NCBI GenBank assembly: GCA_014523665.1
Contig: JAATVR010000107.1
Coordinates: 1 to 11,517 of the forward strand
Reading direction: 5' to 3'
Source: Nitrososphaerales archaeon TH526
GTDB lineage: Archaea; Thermoproteota; Nitrososphaeria; Nitrososphaerales; Nitrososphaeraceae
Length of the DNA: 11,517 nucleotides
The notes beneath the pieces were generated by a model. It had not been told where the DNA came from. It saw nothing but the letters and a program-made list of their open reading frames with translations, and searched no databases. The translations under genes were made by a program, and so were the position numbers. The first letter of the stretch is position 1. Every line of letters begins with the position of its first letter. Shown piece after piece: positions 1 to 5,899 of the stretch.

Positions 1-341
1 GAATCTATCATTAGTTTTCTGTAATCATCTAGATCTTTCTTGGTCTTAATATCTAGTAAAGAAGATGAGGTCTTCTCATTGATTCTTAAAACTGCATTAA
101 CGTATGCCTGGTTAACCTGCTTCCAATACTGACCGAGAGTAATTTGAGATTTCATAATTGTCTCAGCCAAGTTGGCAACCTGAGCATTCTCATCCTTGAT
201 ATTACCAAAGTAGGAAAATAAAGGGCCTATTGTCGGTAGTTTAAAAATTTCCTCCCAAATTCCCAACATACTTTTTCCGAGCTCTTCATTTTTTCCAAGG
301 CCATGCCGCATTTCTTCTCCCACTTGTTCGTCCGAGTTCAT
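1..341 (-). CDS. phaE: PhaE-like class III PHA synthase subunit, 5' part only
   Basis: This is the first 113 codons of a minus-strand gene that runs off the left edge. The fragment is helical and hydrophilic. It has an amphipathic stretch near residues 64-76 (YWKQVNQAYVNAV) and a DDYRKLMID motif at the cut end. These resemble the accessory subunit PhaE of class III polyhydroxyalkanoate synthases, which activates the catalytic PhaC at the surface of PHA granules. Nitrososphaera-type ammonia oxidisers are known to carry phaC/phaE. The ATG at 341 is chosen because an in-frame TGA lies a few codons upstream. The name rests on overall resemblance of a partial, low-complexity helical protein, so another coiled-coil protein remains possible. 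Finding phaC just outside the left edge would support the call. Confidence 0.6.
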   Translation of the reverse strand, partial: MNSDEQVGEEMRHGLGKNEELGKSMLGIWEEIFKLPTIGPLFSYFGNIKDENAQVANLAETIMKSQITLGQYWKQVNQAYVNAVLRINEKTSSSLLDIKTKKDLDDYRKLMID

Positions 342-380
342 GTTCAGTCATACTATTGTTCTTGCCCGAATTTGTAGCTA

Positions 381-390
381 TTGATATTTA
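381..390 (-). promoter_or_regulatory. Possible TATA box of the phaE-like gene
   Basis: On the minus strand this reads TAAATATCAA. It is centred about 45 nt upstream of the ATG at 341, which would give a leader of roughly 19 nt. The match is weak and no BRE is obvious. Confidence 0.25.
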
Positions 391-503
391 GTGTATGTTA
401 AGACTCTCATATCCAAAAACTAAGAACTTAATAAGGAATGAACCTTGAAAATTACAAAGCGGAAGAATACGCACTGGTATTCACACGTGAATTCGTTTAT
501 GTC

Positions 504-592
504 GGGCTCGTAGCTCAGCTTGGATAGAGCGCCTGCCTTCTAAACCTAGTGAAGAAAGCCGGAAGTCGAGGGATCGAAGCCCTCCGGGCCCG
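504..592 (+). tRNA. tRNA-Arg (anticodon TCT) with a 14-nt intron
   Basis: The gene folds as a cloverleaf. The acceptor stem GGGCTCG (504-510) pairs with CGGGCCC (585-591) with one G-U pair, and the discriminator is G592. The D stem is GCTC/GAGC. The T stem is GAGGG (568-572) with CCCTC (580-584). The anticodon TCT (539-541) reads AGA/arginine codons. The anticodon stem CCTGC (532-536)/GCCGG (558-562) closes only if a 14-nt intron is removed between A37 (542) and A38 (557), and it keeps one T-C mismatch (534/560). The mature length would be 75 nt, with no encoded CCA. The T loop is ATCGAAG, so position 54 is A instead of the near-universal T. The gene stands alone between phaE and rpl1, with no clear TATA box at the usual distance. 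Confidence 0.92.
543..556 (+). other. tRNA intron at 37/38 with bulge-helix-bulge junction
   Basis: CTTC (537-540) pairs with GAAG (551-554), giving the 4-bp central helix expected by the archaeal splicing endonuclease. It is flanked by 3-nt bulges TAA (541-543) and AAA (555-557). Cutting after the second base of each bulge gives the canonical position between nucleotides 37 and 38. The rest of the intron is only a 2-bp AC/GT helix with a 3-nt loop, so the intron is close to minimal size. Confidence 0.85.
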
Positions 593-634
593 CTGGACTT
601 TGTGATATCAAAGAACCTCCGAATCCCTCTGCAA

Positions 635-646
635 TTTATTATAAAC
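635..646 (+). promoter_or_regulatory. TATA box of rpl1-rpl10
   Basis: TTTATTATAAAC is centred about 29 nt upstream of the ATG at 670. Transcription would start within a few bases of the start codon, so the mRNA is probably leaderless. No Shine-Dalgarno sequence precedes the ATG, which fits. Confidence 0.55.
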
Positions 647-669
647 AATTTTAAGTAGGCTTTCTACAA

Positions 670-1350
670 ATGTTGCTGACCAACTTGGTAACCGATAAGC
701 ATCTGCGAGAATTGATAAAACAAGCTAGGATTGGCTTGAATAAGCGGCACTTCACGCAGTCAGCTGAATTGACGCTTATTTTGAAGGATATTGACGTTAA
801 AAAGGGGTTTAGTTTAAACGAAATAGTAAGTTTGCCCCATAAATCAAACGATGAATCTGCAATTTGCCTAATTGGCTCTGGAGACTTGGCAATGAGAGCC
901 CGAAAAGTGGGCATTGAAACAATACTAGAACCTCAAGAACTAGACCGATTGGGAACTAATAAAAGAGAAGCGAGAAAACTGGTTAGAAAGCATGATTTCT
1001 TCTTGTCCGATACTTCTTTAATGTCGTCAGTAGGAAGGTCTATTGGTCAGTTTCTGGGTCCAAAAGGCAAGATGCCCACTCCTTTACCCTACGGCGCTCC
1101 TCTTGAATCGATCGTCAATCGGTTTCAAGGCTCAATACGGCTGAGAATTAAGAATCAATTGAGTGTTTCCGCTAAAGTTGGAGATGAAAATATGGATGAT
1201 TCCTCATTGGCTAGCAATGCGCTTGCAGTAGTTTCGGCACTTGAAAAGAAACTCCCTCAAGGAGAGAAGAATATTCGTAGCGCCGTCTTCAAATTCACAA
1301 TGAGTGGGCCTGCAAAGATGGGCGCCTTGAAAGGGGAACCTGCTGGATGA
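670..1350 (+). CDS. rpl1: Ribosomal protein L1 (uL1)
   Basis: L1 binds 23S rRNA helices 76-78 and forms the mobile L1 stalk that guides deacylated tRNA out of the E site. In several archaea and bacteria it also represses its own mRNA. The 226-aa length fits the archaeal family. The diagnostic block lies at residues 129-152, with LGPKGKMPTP, then PYG, then a conserved VNRF segment. The end is typical, with a beta-strand VFKFTMS and a GPAKMG signature near residues 213-218. The ATG at 670 is preceded by an in-frame TAA and sits just behind a TATA box. Its TGA overlaps the first possible ATG of rpl10 by 4 nt, so the two are co-transcribed. L11, usually just upstream in archaea, is absent; tRNA-Arg takes its place. 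Confidence 0.95.
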   Translation: MLLTNLVTDKHLRELIKQARIGLNKRHFTQSAELTLILKDIDVKKGFSLNEIVSLPHKSNDESAICLIGSGDLAMRARKVGIETILEPQELDRLGTNKREARKLVRKHDFFLSDTSLMSSVGRSIGQFLGPKGKMPTPLPYGAPLESIVNRFQGSIRLRIKNQLSVSAKVGDENMDDSSLASNALAVVSALEKKLPQGEKNIRSAVFKFTMSGPAKMGALKGEPAG

Positions 1351-2249
1351 TAACCATGGTCGAGTCTGGTATCATGAAAAACGAGAGAAAAAGTTATCCC
1401 AAGAAAAAGAGGCTTATGTATCAGGAGATGATGAAATTCCCAAAAGAATACAATGCATTGGCCATTTCCAATCTGAATAAAGTTAGAGCAAATCAGTTAA
1501 TGCAGCTTAGAAAAAAATTTCGCAGCGACATAAAGTTTAGGGTTGTCAAGAACAAAGTAGTACAGCGAGCGTTCGAAAAGATCGACGATATCCCTCTACT
1601 ACCAGAGTTCAGCAATAAACTGGAAGGACAATGTTTGCTACTGTTTACCAATACCAATCCTTTCAGACTTAATCTTATCTTCGATAAGAGTAAGATATTT
1701 CTAGCTGCAAAGGGTGGAGATATCGCCCCAACCGAAATCATTATCCCCGCTGGAAACACAGGGATTACCCCAGGACCAGTCCTTTCAGAGTTTAAAGAAT
1801 CCAATGTCCCAACCAAAATTGACCAGGGGAGTATTTGGGTGGTAAAAGATACTCGTGTTGCTAAGCCAGGTGACCAAATATCTCAAAAATTAGCTTCCCT
1901 TCTAAGCAAATTAGATATAAAGCCTATTGAGGCAGGCATCTCGGTAAGTTGTGCTCTTGCAGATGGTCTGCTCTTTACTGAAGAGGATCTAAAAATTGAT
2001 TTAGACTTCTATTTTGACGAAATAGCAAGGGGGGCATTCGAGGGCCTGAATTTGGCCATTGCTTGCGGTTACCTCACCCCAGAAACAGTAAGACCATTGA
2101 TACTTCAATCAGGACAGGAAGCATTGAATTTATCAGTTTCGGCGGGATACTTGACTAAAGATAATATAAACACAATTCTCTGGAATGCTCACACTCAGTC
2201 CTTGAGTGTTTCGAATATCGTCAAAGAAAAAGGCTATAGCGTAGCCTAA
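1347..2249 (+). CDS. rpl10: Ribosomal protein L10 (P0, uL10)
   Basis: P0 anchors the lateral stalk: its N-terminal domain binds 23S rRNA with L11, and its C-terminal helix carries L12 dimers that recruit translation GTPases. The N-terminal part has the family pattern (YPKKKRLMYQEM, later the basic LRKKFR/FRVVKNKVV stretch and a GNTGITPGPV segment). Residues from about 222 show three repeated helical blocks with GYL or similar ends, the likely sites for three L12 dimers. The protein ends in KEKGYSVA and lacks the acidic hinge and LFG-type tail that many archaeal P0 proteins share with L12. Start choice is open: the ATG at 1347 gives the ATGA overlap with rpl1, while ATG at 1374 (MKNERKSYPKKK) fits the family N-terminus better and yields 291 aa. 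Confidence 0.93.
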   Translation: MITMVESGIMKNERKSYPKKKRLMYQEMMKFPKEYNALAISNLNKVRANQLMQLRKKFRSDIKFRVVKNKVVQRAFEKIDDIPLLPEFSNKLEGQCLLLFTNTNPFRLNLIFDKSKIFLAAKGGDIAPTEIIIPAGNTGITPGPVLSEFKESNVPTKIDQGSIWVVKDTRVAKPGDQISQKLASLLSKLDIKPIEAGISVSCALADGLLFTEEDLKIDLDFYFDEIARGAFEGLNLAIACGYLTPETVRPLILQSGQEALNLSVSAGYLTKDNINTILWNAHTQSLSVSNIVKEKGYSVA

Positions 2250-2322
2250 TTAATTATAATAGAGCACACCAACGCGTAGCACCCATTGATAATTAAAGAG
2301 TACGTCAGTCCTCCTAGTCAAT

Positions 2323-2628
2323 TTATCCAAAAAGAGCAGACAATCCTTCCAATGCTTCCTCCTCCTTCTTTTCCTCCTTCTTTTCCTCCTCCTTCGATTC
2401 AGCAGGCTGAGGGGAAGTCGCAGCTGGTGACGTAACAGGACCTGGGACGGAAACAGGACTGCTCTTTAAGGCTTCGTCAATATTTACCTCACTTAATGCG
2501 GTAACGAGAGACTTAATTCGCACATCGTCTGGAGCAACCCCGGTAGCCTTTATAACATTCCTTACGTTATCCTCGTTTATATCCTGTTTCAGTTTGTGTA
2601 ACAATAAAGCCGCATACATATATTCCAT
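2323..2628 (-). CDS. rpl12: Ribosomal protein L12 (P1)
   Basis: This is the acidic stalk protein that dimerises on the L10 C-terminal helix and recruits elongation factors. It starts MEYMYAALLLHKLKQ, the hallmark archaeal N-terminal dimerisation domain. An Ala/Pro-rich hinge follows, then a run of Glu/Lys, and it ends LEGLSALFG, the universal factor-binding tail. An in-frame ATG at 2655 would add nine residues (MVKHRPSST). The start at 2628 is preferred because nearly all family members begin MEY and because the TATA box (2656-2664) directly abuts the 2655 ATG, so transcripts should start downstream of it. The length from MEY is 101 aa, normal for the family. It is convergent to rpl10 rather than following it, which is unusual, and lies just behind the 167-aa unknown gene. 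Confidence 0.94.
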   Translation of the reverse strand: MEYMYAALLLHKLKQDINEDNVRNVIKATGVAPDDVRIKSLVTALSEVNIDEALKSSPVSVPGPVTSPAATSPQPAESKEEEKKEEKKEEEALEGLSALFG

Positions 2629-2655
2629 TGTAGAACTTGGTCTGTGCTTGACCAT

Positions 2656-2664
2656 AATATAAAA
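2656..2664 (-). promoter_or_regulatory. TATA box of rpl12
   Basis: On the minus strand this reads TTTTATATT, a near-consensus archaeal box A, centred about 32 nt before the ATG at 2628. The predicted transcript start is around 2634, giving a very short leader. This gives rpl12 its own promoter inside the gap after the upstream 167-aa gene, and it decides the start codon. Confidence 0.5.
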
Positions 2665-2677
2665 CTTTCAATAGCCG

Positions 2678-3181
2678 CTACAGGATCCTTGTGCTCCTCG
2701 CGACAGCATAAACATGTTCCTTTAAGTCTCTTTCGTAAAGAGAATTCATTTTCTCTAGCAGGACAGTTCTGGCATATTGCTTTTCATCCTCCGTTGACGC
2801 CCTGAATATGTGCGAGAATAGATCTGGAAGATTCTCTCGTATCCAGCCATCGAGAACAAAGTATCTTTTTTCGTTTATCCAAGTAGTCCTAGTATTGTCT
2901 AAATCAATTTCATCGCTGAACGCTCCACTTTCCACCCGATCGATGAGCATAAAAATACAGTTGTTTGGGTCAGGATCCTGAAGTACTTGTGCAGGCCTAC
3001 CGTGCACCACCCCCGCTTTGACTCTTTCCATCAAACCAACCGGACGGATAAATGAGCCAAGCACCGATAGTTTTCTCCCCTTAACTTCGTGGACTCTGCC
3101 AATGACCAGGATACGATAGCCATTTTCGTTCTGTGTTGCAAATACATAATCTCCACGTTTTATGCGTCCACGTCCGAACAA
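2678..3181 (-). CDS. Unrecognised 167-aa protein next to rpl12
   Basis: I do not recognise the family. Residues 1-60 look beta-rich and basic (GRGRIKRGDYVFATQ, then YRILVIGRVHEVKGRKLSVLG), compatible with a small barrel or nucleic-acid-binding fold. Residues 95-160 are mainly helical with many charged residues, and there is no signal peptide or membrane segment. The start is TTG at 3181. The next in-frame ATG is at residue 51, inside what looks like a continuous domain. A TATA-like box (CTATAAT on the minus strand, 3207-3213) lies about 29 nt upstream, so the TTG message would be almost leaderless. It is followed 49 nt later by rpl12 on the same strand and is divergent from the Lrp gene. A role linked to translation is only a guess from position. 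Confidence 0.75.
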   Translation of the reverse strand: MFGRGRIKRGDYVFATQNENGYRILVIGRVHEVKGRKLSVLGSFIRPVGLMERVKAGVVHGRPAQVLQDPDPNNCIFMLIDRVESGAFSDEIDLDNTRTTWINEKRYFVLDGWIRENLPDLFSHIFRASTEDEKQYARTVLLEKMNSLYERDLKEHVYAVARSTRIL

Positions 3182-3206
3182 TATCTATACAAAAACACCC
3201 GGTGAA

Positions 3207-3213
3207 ATTATAG
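3207..3213 (-). promoter_or_regulatory. TATA-like box of the 167-aa gene
   Basis: CTATAAT on the minus strand, about 29 nt upstream of the TTG at 3181. It lies in the 182-nt divergent gap shared with the Lrp gene, so both promoters could be reached by one regulator. I see no convincing Lrp dyad in that gap. Confidence 0.35.
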
Positions 3214-3326
3214 TTTTTGATCATGACTATTTGCTCATAGAAATTAAAAGAATTAAATTGTTTAACAACCTGACTAGGTTTCCGTTATCTCCCAATCTTT
3301 AGTATGAAATATTCGAAAAAACTACA

Positions 3327-3334
3327 TTTATTAA
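3327..3334 (+). promoter_or_regulatory. TATA-like box of the Lrp/AsnC gene
   Basis: TTTATTAA is centred about 34 nt upstream of the GTG at 3364, predicting a transcript start around 3356 and a leader of about 8 nt. This spacing supports GTG as the start. Confidence 0.4.
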
Positions 3335-3363
3335 CCAGATCGCCTGCAGTATGATTGTAAAAC

Positions 3364-3834
3364 GTGCAAAGATTCGACGACCTAGATATGAAGATTTTGA
3401 CCGAGCTCACACGTGATGCTAGCATTTCGGTGCCCCACCTTAGCAAGAAATTGGATGTAAATGCGTCCGTGTTGTATAGCAGGATCAAGCGGTTGTCCAA
3501 ACGCGATCTCATTAAGAAATTTACTGTCATAATAAACGAAGGCATGCTGGGTATTAGTGTAAGAGCCATTGTTGGGATAAACAGAGATCCCAAGCAAAAG
3601 GAGAGGATTCACGCTGAGCTACTAAAAATTCCGGAGATAAGGTCAATTTCGGAGGTTACAGGAAGATTTGATATGGTCGTCACTGTGAATGCTAGAACCT
3701 TGGAGGAATTGCACAATGTCGTGATAGAGCTAATAGGGAAAATTGAGGGAATTCAGAATACCGAAACTTTCGTGGAGATGCAGCGGACTGACAAGGACCC
3801 CGCATATGGACTGCAACAACAAATTGTAAGGTAA
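3364..3834 (+). CDS. Lrp/AsnC-family transcriptional regulator
   Basis: This is a DNA-binding regulator that assembles as dimers to octamers and usually senses an amino acid or related small molecule. The protein has the two standard parts. An N-terminal winged helix-turn-helix spans residues 5-52, with DDLDMKILTEL then ISVPHLSKKLDVNASVLYSRIKRL. A C-terminal RAM (ligand/oligomerisation) domain spans about 65-138 and includes the conserved turn EVTGRFDMVVTV. The 156-aa length is normal. It starts with GTG, and no better in-frame start precedes it. It is divergent from the 167-aa gene and 77 nt upstream of secE on the same strand. Autoregulation is common in the family. The ligand and targets cannot be read from the sequence. 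Confidence 0.92.
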   Translation: MQRFDDLDMKILTELTRDASISVPHLSKKLDVNASVLYSRIKRLSKRDLIKKFTVIINEGMLGISVRAIVGINRDPKQKERIHAELLKIPEIRSISEVTGRFDMVVTVNARTLEELHNVVIELIGKIEGIQNTETFVEMQRTDKDPAYGLQQQIVR

Positions 3835-3911
3835 TGGTTAACAATTGATTGTACTAGTTACTTCTGCGTTATCTTCAAATAGCTGAGTCCTGTGTGTAAT
3901 GTTGAAAATCA

Positions 3912-4094
3912 ATGGCCGTAGTACAGCGAAAGTTTACGGAGATAATACAGACCCTAAAATTAGCGAAGAAGACTAGTAAGGATGACTATGTAACCCATAT
4001 GCGTTTGGTGTTACTTGGCCTAGGCGTAGTAGGCGCTATCGGTTTTGTTATCAAGTTAATAGCTGAATTTATAACGTTTGGCGGCAGACAATAA
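3912..4094 (+). CDS. secE: Preprotein translocase subunit SecE (Sec61 gamma)
   Basis: SecE clamps the two halves of the SecY channel in the cytoplasmic membrane. The 60-aa protein has the archaeal layout: an amphipathic cytoplasmic helix (residues 5-27, with the KKTSKDDYVTHMR segment), then one membrane-spanning helix at about 31-55 (LVLLGLGVVGAIGFVIKLIAEF) with the conserved glycines. The ATG start has no Shine-Dalgarno sequence. In most archaea secE precedes nusG and L11-L1-L10-L12. Here secE sits on the far side of the ribosomal genes from where it is expected, after an Lrp gene and before purP, with no nusG nearby. Confidence 0.9.
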   Translation: MAVVQRKFTEIIQTLKLAKKTSKDDYVTHMRLVLLGLGVVGAIGFVIKLIAEFITFGGRQ

Positions 4095-4103
4095 TAAATC
4101 TGT

Positions 4104-4135
4104 CACTCTTTTGCTTTGAAACATGATTTAAAGCA
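4104..4135 (+). terminator. Possible secE terminator: T-rich run plus 24-nt hairpin
   Basis: CTCTTTTG (4107-4113) overlaps a hairpin at 4112-4135. The hairpin has TGCTTT (4112-4117) pairing AAAGCA (4130-4135), extended by a G-T pair and two A-T pairs, for a 9-bp stem with a 6-nt loop. It begins 18 nt after the secE stop. The hairpin could equally be a regulatory site for purP, which starts 46 nt later. Confidence 0.35.
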
Positions 4136-4180
4136 GAAATATTCGCTATCGCTTCATGAAAAGATGGTAAAAGCAGTCAA

Positions 4181-5302
4181 TTGTTATGGAATTTGTTTTG
4201 GATTCAGGCTACTAATTCTCGAAGTGTTTTAATCACCCTCAGTCCTATTAGTTGGTTATTATTGCTGAATCGGGAATTGAGCATTGCAACTATCGGTTCT
4301 CATTGTGCATTGCAATTAATGAAAGGGGCAAAAGATGAAGGCTTTAGAACGGTTCTAGTCTGCAAGAAGGATAGAACATCTCTATATAAGCGATTCAAGT
4401 TTATAGATGAAATCTTCGAGATTGAACAGAGTTCAGAGTCAATATCCATAAGGTGTCAGGAATACCTTAAGGAGAATGGTTGTATATTGATTCCTCACGG
4501 ATCACTCATTGCGTACTCAGATATTGACTATATTGAACAGCTTTCTGTACCTATTTTTGGTAACAAATGGATATTGAGATGGGAAGCAGATAGAAATCTA
4601 AAACAAGAATTGATGATAGGTGCTGGATTGACTACCCCTCAGGCCGTGAAATCGAAGCATGACATAAATCGATTGTGTATTGTGAAGTTACATGGAGCTG
4701 CTGGAGGAAAAGGATATTTCTTAGCTTGGAACAGGGAAACTTTTGAAAAAGGCGCACTCGACCTAATTAGGCAGAATGTAATCAAAAGCGAGGACGAACT
4801 TTACATCCAGGAATACGTAAAAGGAGTTCCGGTCTACCTTCATTATTTTTATTCTGCAATCAACAATGAAATTGAATTCCTTGGCGTTGACAGAAGGTAC
4901 GAGACTGATATAGATGGACTTGGTAGGATACCAGCGAGCCATCAACTGGGGCTAGGAATCGAGACCTCGTCATATAATGTAATTGGAAATTTCCCTCTCG
5001 TCCTAAGAGAGTCTCTGCTGGGAAAAGTGTTTTCGATGGGTGAGGATTTTGTGCGAGCCGCCAAGCGGCTAGTACCTCCGGGCATGATTGGTCCATTCTG
5101 CCTTGAAGGAGTCTGCGATGCGCTGGGGAATTTCGTTACGTTTGAATTTTCAGCGCGGATTGTTGCAGGCACTAATCTGTATGTGATGGGATCGCCTTAT
5201 TCAAGCCTCATCTATGATGATCCAATGAGTATGGGGAGAAGGATTGCATTGGAAATTAAAAATGCTCAGAAGAATACTGATTTGAAAAACATACTTACCT
5301 AA
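4181..5302 (+). CDS. purP: PurP, formate-dependent AICAR ligase (FAICAR synthetase)
   Basis: PurP makes FAICAR from AICAR, formate and ATP, the archaeal replacement for the folate-dependent PurH transformylase in de novo purine synthesis. It is an ATP-grasp enzyme. Family signatures are ATIGSH (36-41), GAKDEGFRT (49-57), YKRFKF (69-74), PHGSLIAY (105-112), FGNKWILRWE (126-135), KLHGAAGGKGYF (169-180, the ATP-grasp glycine loop), EYVKGVPVYLHYFYS (211-225), RYETDIDGLGRIPA (239-252), VPPGMIGPFCLE (298-309) and FEFSAR (321-326). The family spans about 340-360 aa; this reading gives 373. The N-terminus is odd: the frame opens with TTG, and residues 1-33 do not look like the usual 18-residue helix before the first strand. 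TTG codons at 4262 or 4277 are alternative starts. Confidence 0.93.
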   Translation: MLWNLFWIQATNSRSVLITLSPISWLLLLNRELSIATIGSHCALQLMKGAKDEGFRTVLVCKKDRTSLYKRFKFIDEIFEIEQSSESISIRCQEYLKENGCILIPHGSLIAYSDIDYIEQLSVPIFGNKWILRWEADRNLKQELMIGAGLTTPQAVKSKHDINRLCIVKLHGAAGGKGYFLAWNRETFEKGALDLIRQNVIKSEDELYIQEYVKGVPVYLHYFYSAINNEIEFLGVDRRYETDIDGLGRIPASHQLGLGIETSSYNVIGNFPLVLRESLLGKVFSMGEDFVRAAKRLVPPGMIGPFCLEGVCDALGNFVTFEFSARIVAGTNLYVMGSPYSSLIYDDPMSMGRRIALEIKNAQKNTDLKNILT

Positions 5303-5318
5303 CATTAGTACAATTGAT

Positions 5319-5347
5319 GACTTTCATCGGCCGAAAAAAATGAAGTC
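5319..5347. repeat. Hairpin between convergent purP and HEAT genes
   Basis: GACTTTCAT (5319-5327) pairs with ATGAAGTC (5340-5347) with one bulged T. Its loop contains the palindrome CGGCCG and a run of A. It lies exactly between the two convergent stop codons and probably helps end one or both transcripts. Confidence 0.45.
5334..5340 (-). terminator. T-tract terminator of the HEAT-repeat gene
   Basis: On the minus strand this is a run of seven T, starting 13 nt after the stop codon of the HEAT gene. Archaeal RNA polymerase terminates at such tracts. It lies within the hairpin at 5319-5347. Confidence 0.5.
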
Positions 5348-5352
5348 CCCGC

Positions 5353-5859
5353 TCATCCCCCTGTCAGCCTAGAGAATTTTCCTTTTCTTTTCATACTGGA
5401 GATATAGTCTAAGTTAGCAAGAGCTATTTTCGCGGATTCACGAACTTCCTGGCTTTCATCTGACAATGCGTGCTGGAGTGGCTCTCTCCCTCGCTCCGAG
5501 CCGATCACGCCCATTGCGATGGCAGCCTCGTGCCTAACGAACAAGCTGGGATCGGAATTGGTTGCGTGGGATAAGGCGATCAATGCATCATTGAACCCCA
5601 GCTGTCCCAACGCAAATGCTGCCTCATGTCTAACCAACGAGTCTTTATCATTTTTCAGCGTGTCACTTATGGCGTCTACGACTTTTTTGCCGCCAATTTC
5701 GGCTAATATACAAACTGCCCTTGTTCTGATCACATTGTCTTCATGCTCGAGCAATTGTTTAAAGTATTTAACGTCGCGATTATCAAAATGCTTCTCCATA
5801 TCATTAAGTAATCCAATACGTACCTTGTTATCAAATTGAGTATTTTGTTTGTTGTTCAA
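5353..5859 (-). CDS. HEAT-repeat protein resembling half of deoxyhypusine hydroxylase
   Basis: A 168-aa, all-helical protein of about four to five HEAT repeats (residues 25-152), of the PBS-lyase/deoxyhypusine-hydroxylase type. Two His-Glu motifs occur: VRHEAAFALGQLG (H78-E79) and VRHEAAIAMGVIG (H110-E111), 32 residues apart. In human DOHH, HE pairs 33 residues apart bind the di-iron site, with LGQ after the first of each pair and A-x-G-x-I after the second, then VRES-x-x-x-AL; this protein has VRESAKIAL at 139-147. It is therefore like one DOHH half, and a homodimer could supply four HE motifs. That function is inferred. A generic HEAT scaffold is the alternative. The start is TTG at 5859 behind a strong TATA box; ATG at 5799 is the alternative. 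It is convergent with purP. Confidence 0.85.
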   Translation of the reverse strand: MNNKQNTQFDNKVRIGLLNDMEKHFDNRDVKYFKQLLEHEDNVIRTRAVCILAEIGGKKVVDAISDTLKNDKDSLVRHEAAFALGQLGFNDALIALSHATNSDPSLFVRHEAAIAMGVIGSERGREPLQHALSDESQEVRESAKIALANLDYISSMKRKGKFSRLTGG

Positions 5860-5887
5860 ATACCTTAAAGGATTGAACCGCGATTTC

Positions 5888-5899
5888 TATATATAATAT
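5888..5899 (-). promoter_or_regulatory. TATA box of the HEAT-repeat gene
   Basis: ATATTATATATA on the minus strand is a strong box A centred about 34 nt before the TTG at 5859. The predicted leader is about 8 nt, which supports TTG rather than the internal ATG at 5799. Confidence 0.5.

Noticed and set aside
438..527. A 29-codon ATG frame on the plus strand in front of and into the tRNA-Arg gene
   Set aside because: It ends inside the tRNA D arm, has no family resemblance, and is short enough to be chance.
676..688. ACCAA-C-TTGGT palindrome near the start of rpl1, considered as an L1 autoregulatory site
   Set aside because: A one-base loop cannot form a hairpin, and it does not resemble the 23S rRNA mimic used by L1 operators.
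651..914. 87-aa frame antisense to rpl1 (also 1493-1816 antisense to rpl10)
   Set aside because: Both lie wholly or mostly inside clear ribosomal protein genes on the other strand and show no recognisable domain.
2362..2385. Tandem 12-nt CTCCTTCTTTTC repeat
   Set aside because: It encodes the Glu/Lys-rich hinge of L12 on the other strand; such purine repeats are normal there.
5519..5839. 106-aa plus-strand frame antisense to the HEAT-repeat gene
   Set aside because: Low-complexity shadow of a clear HEAT-repeat frame.
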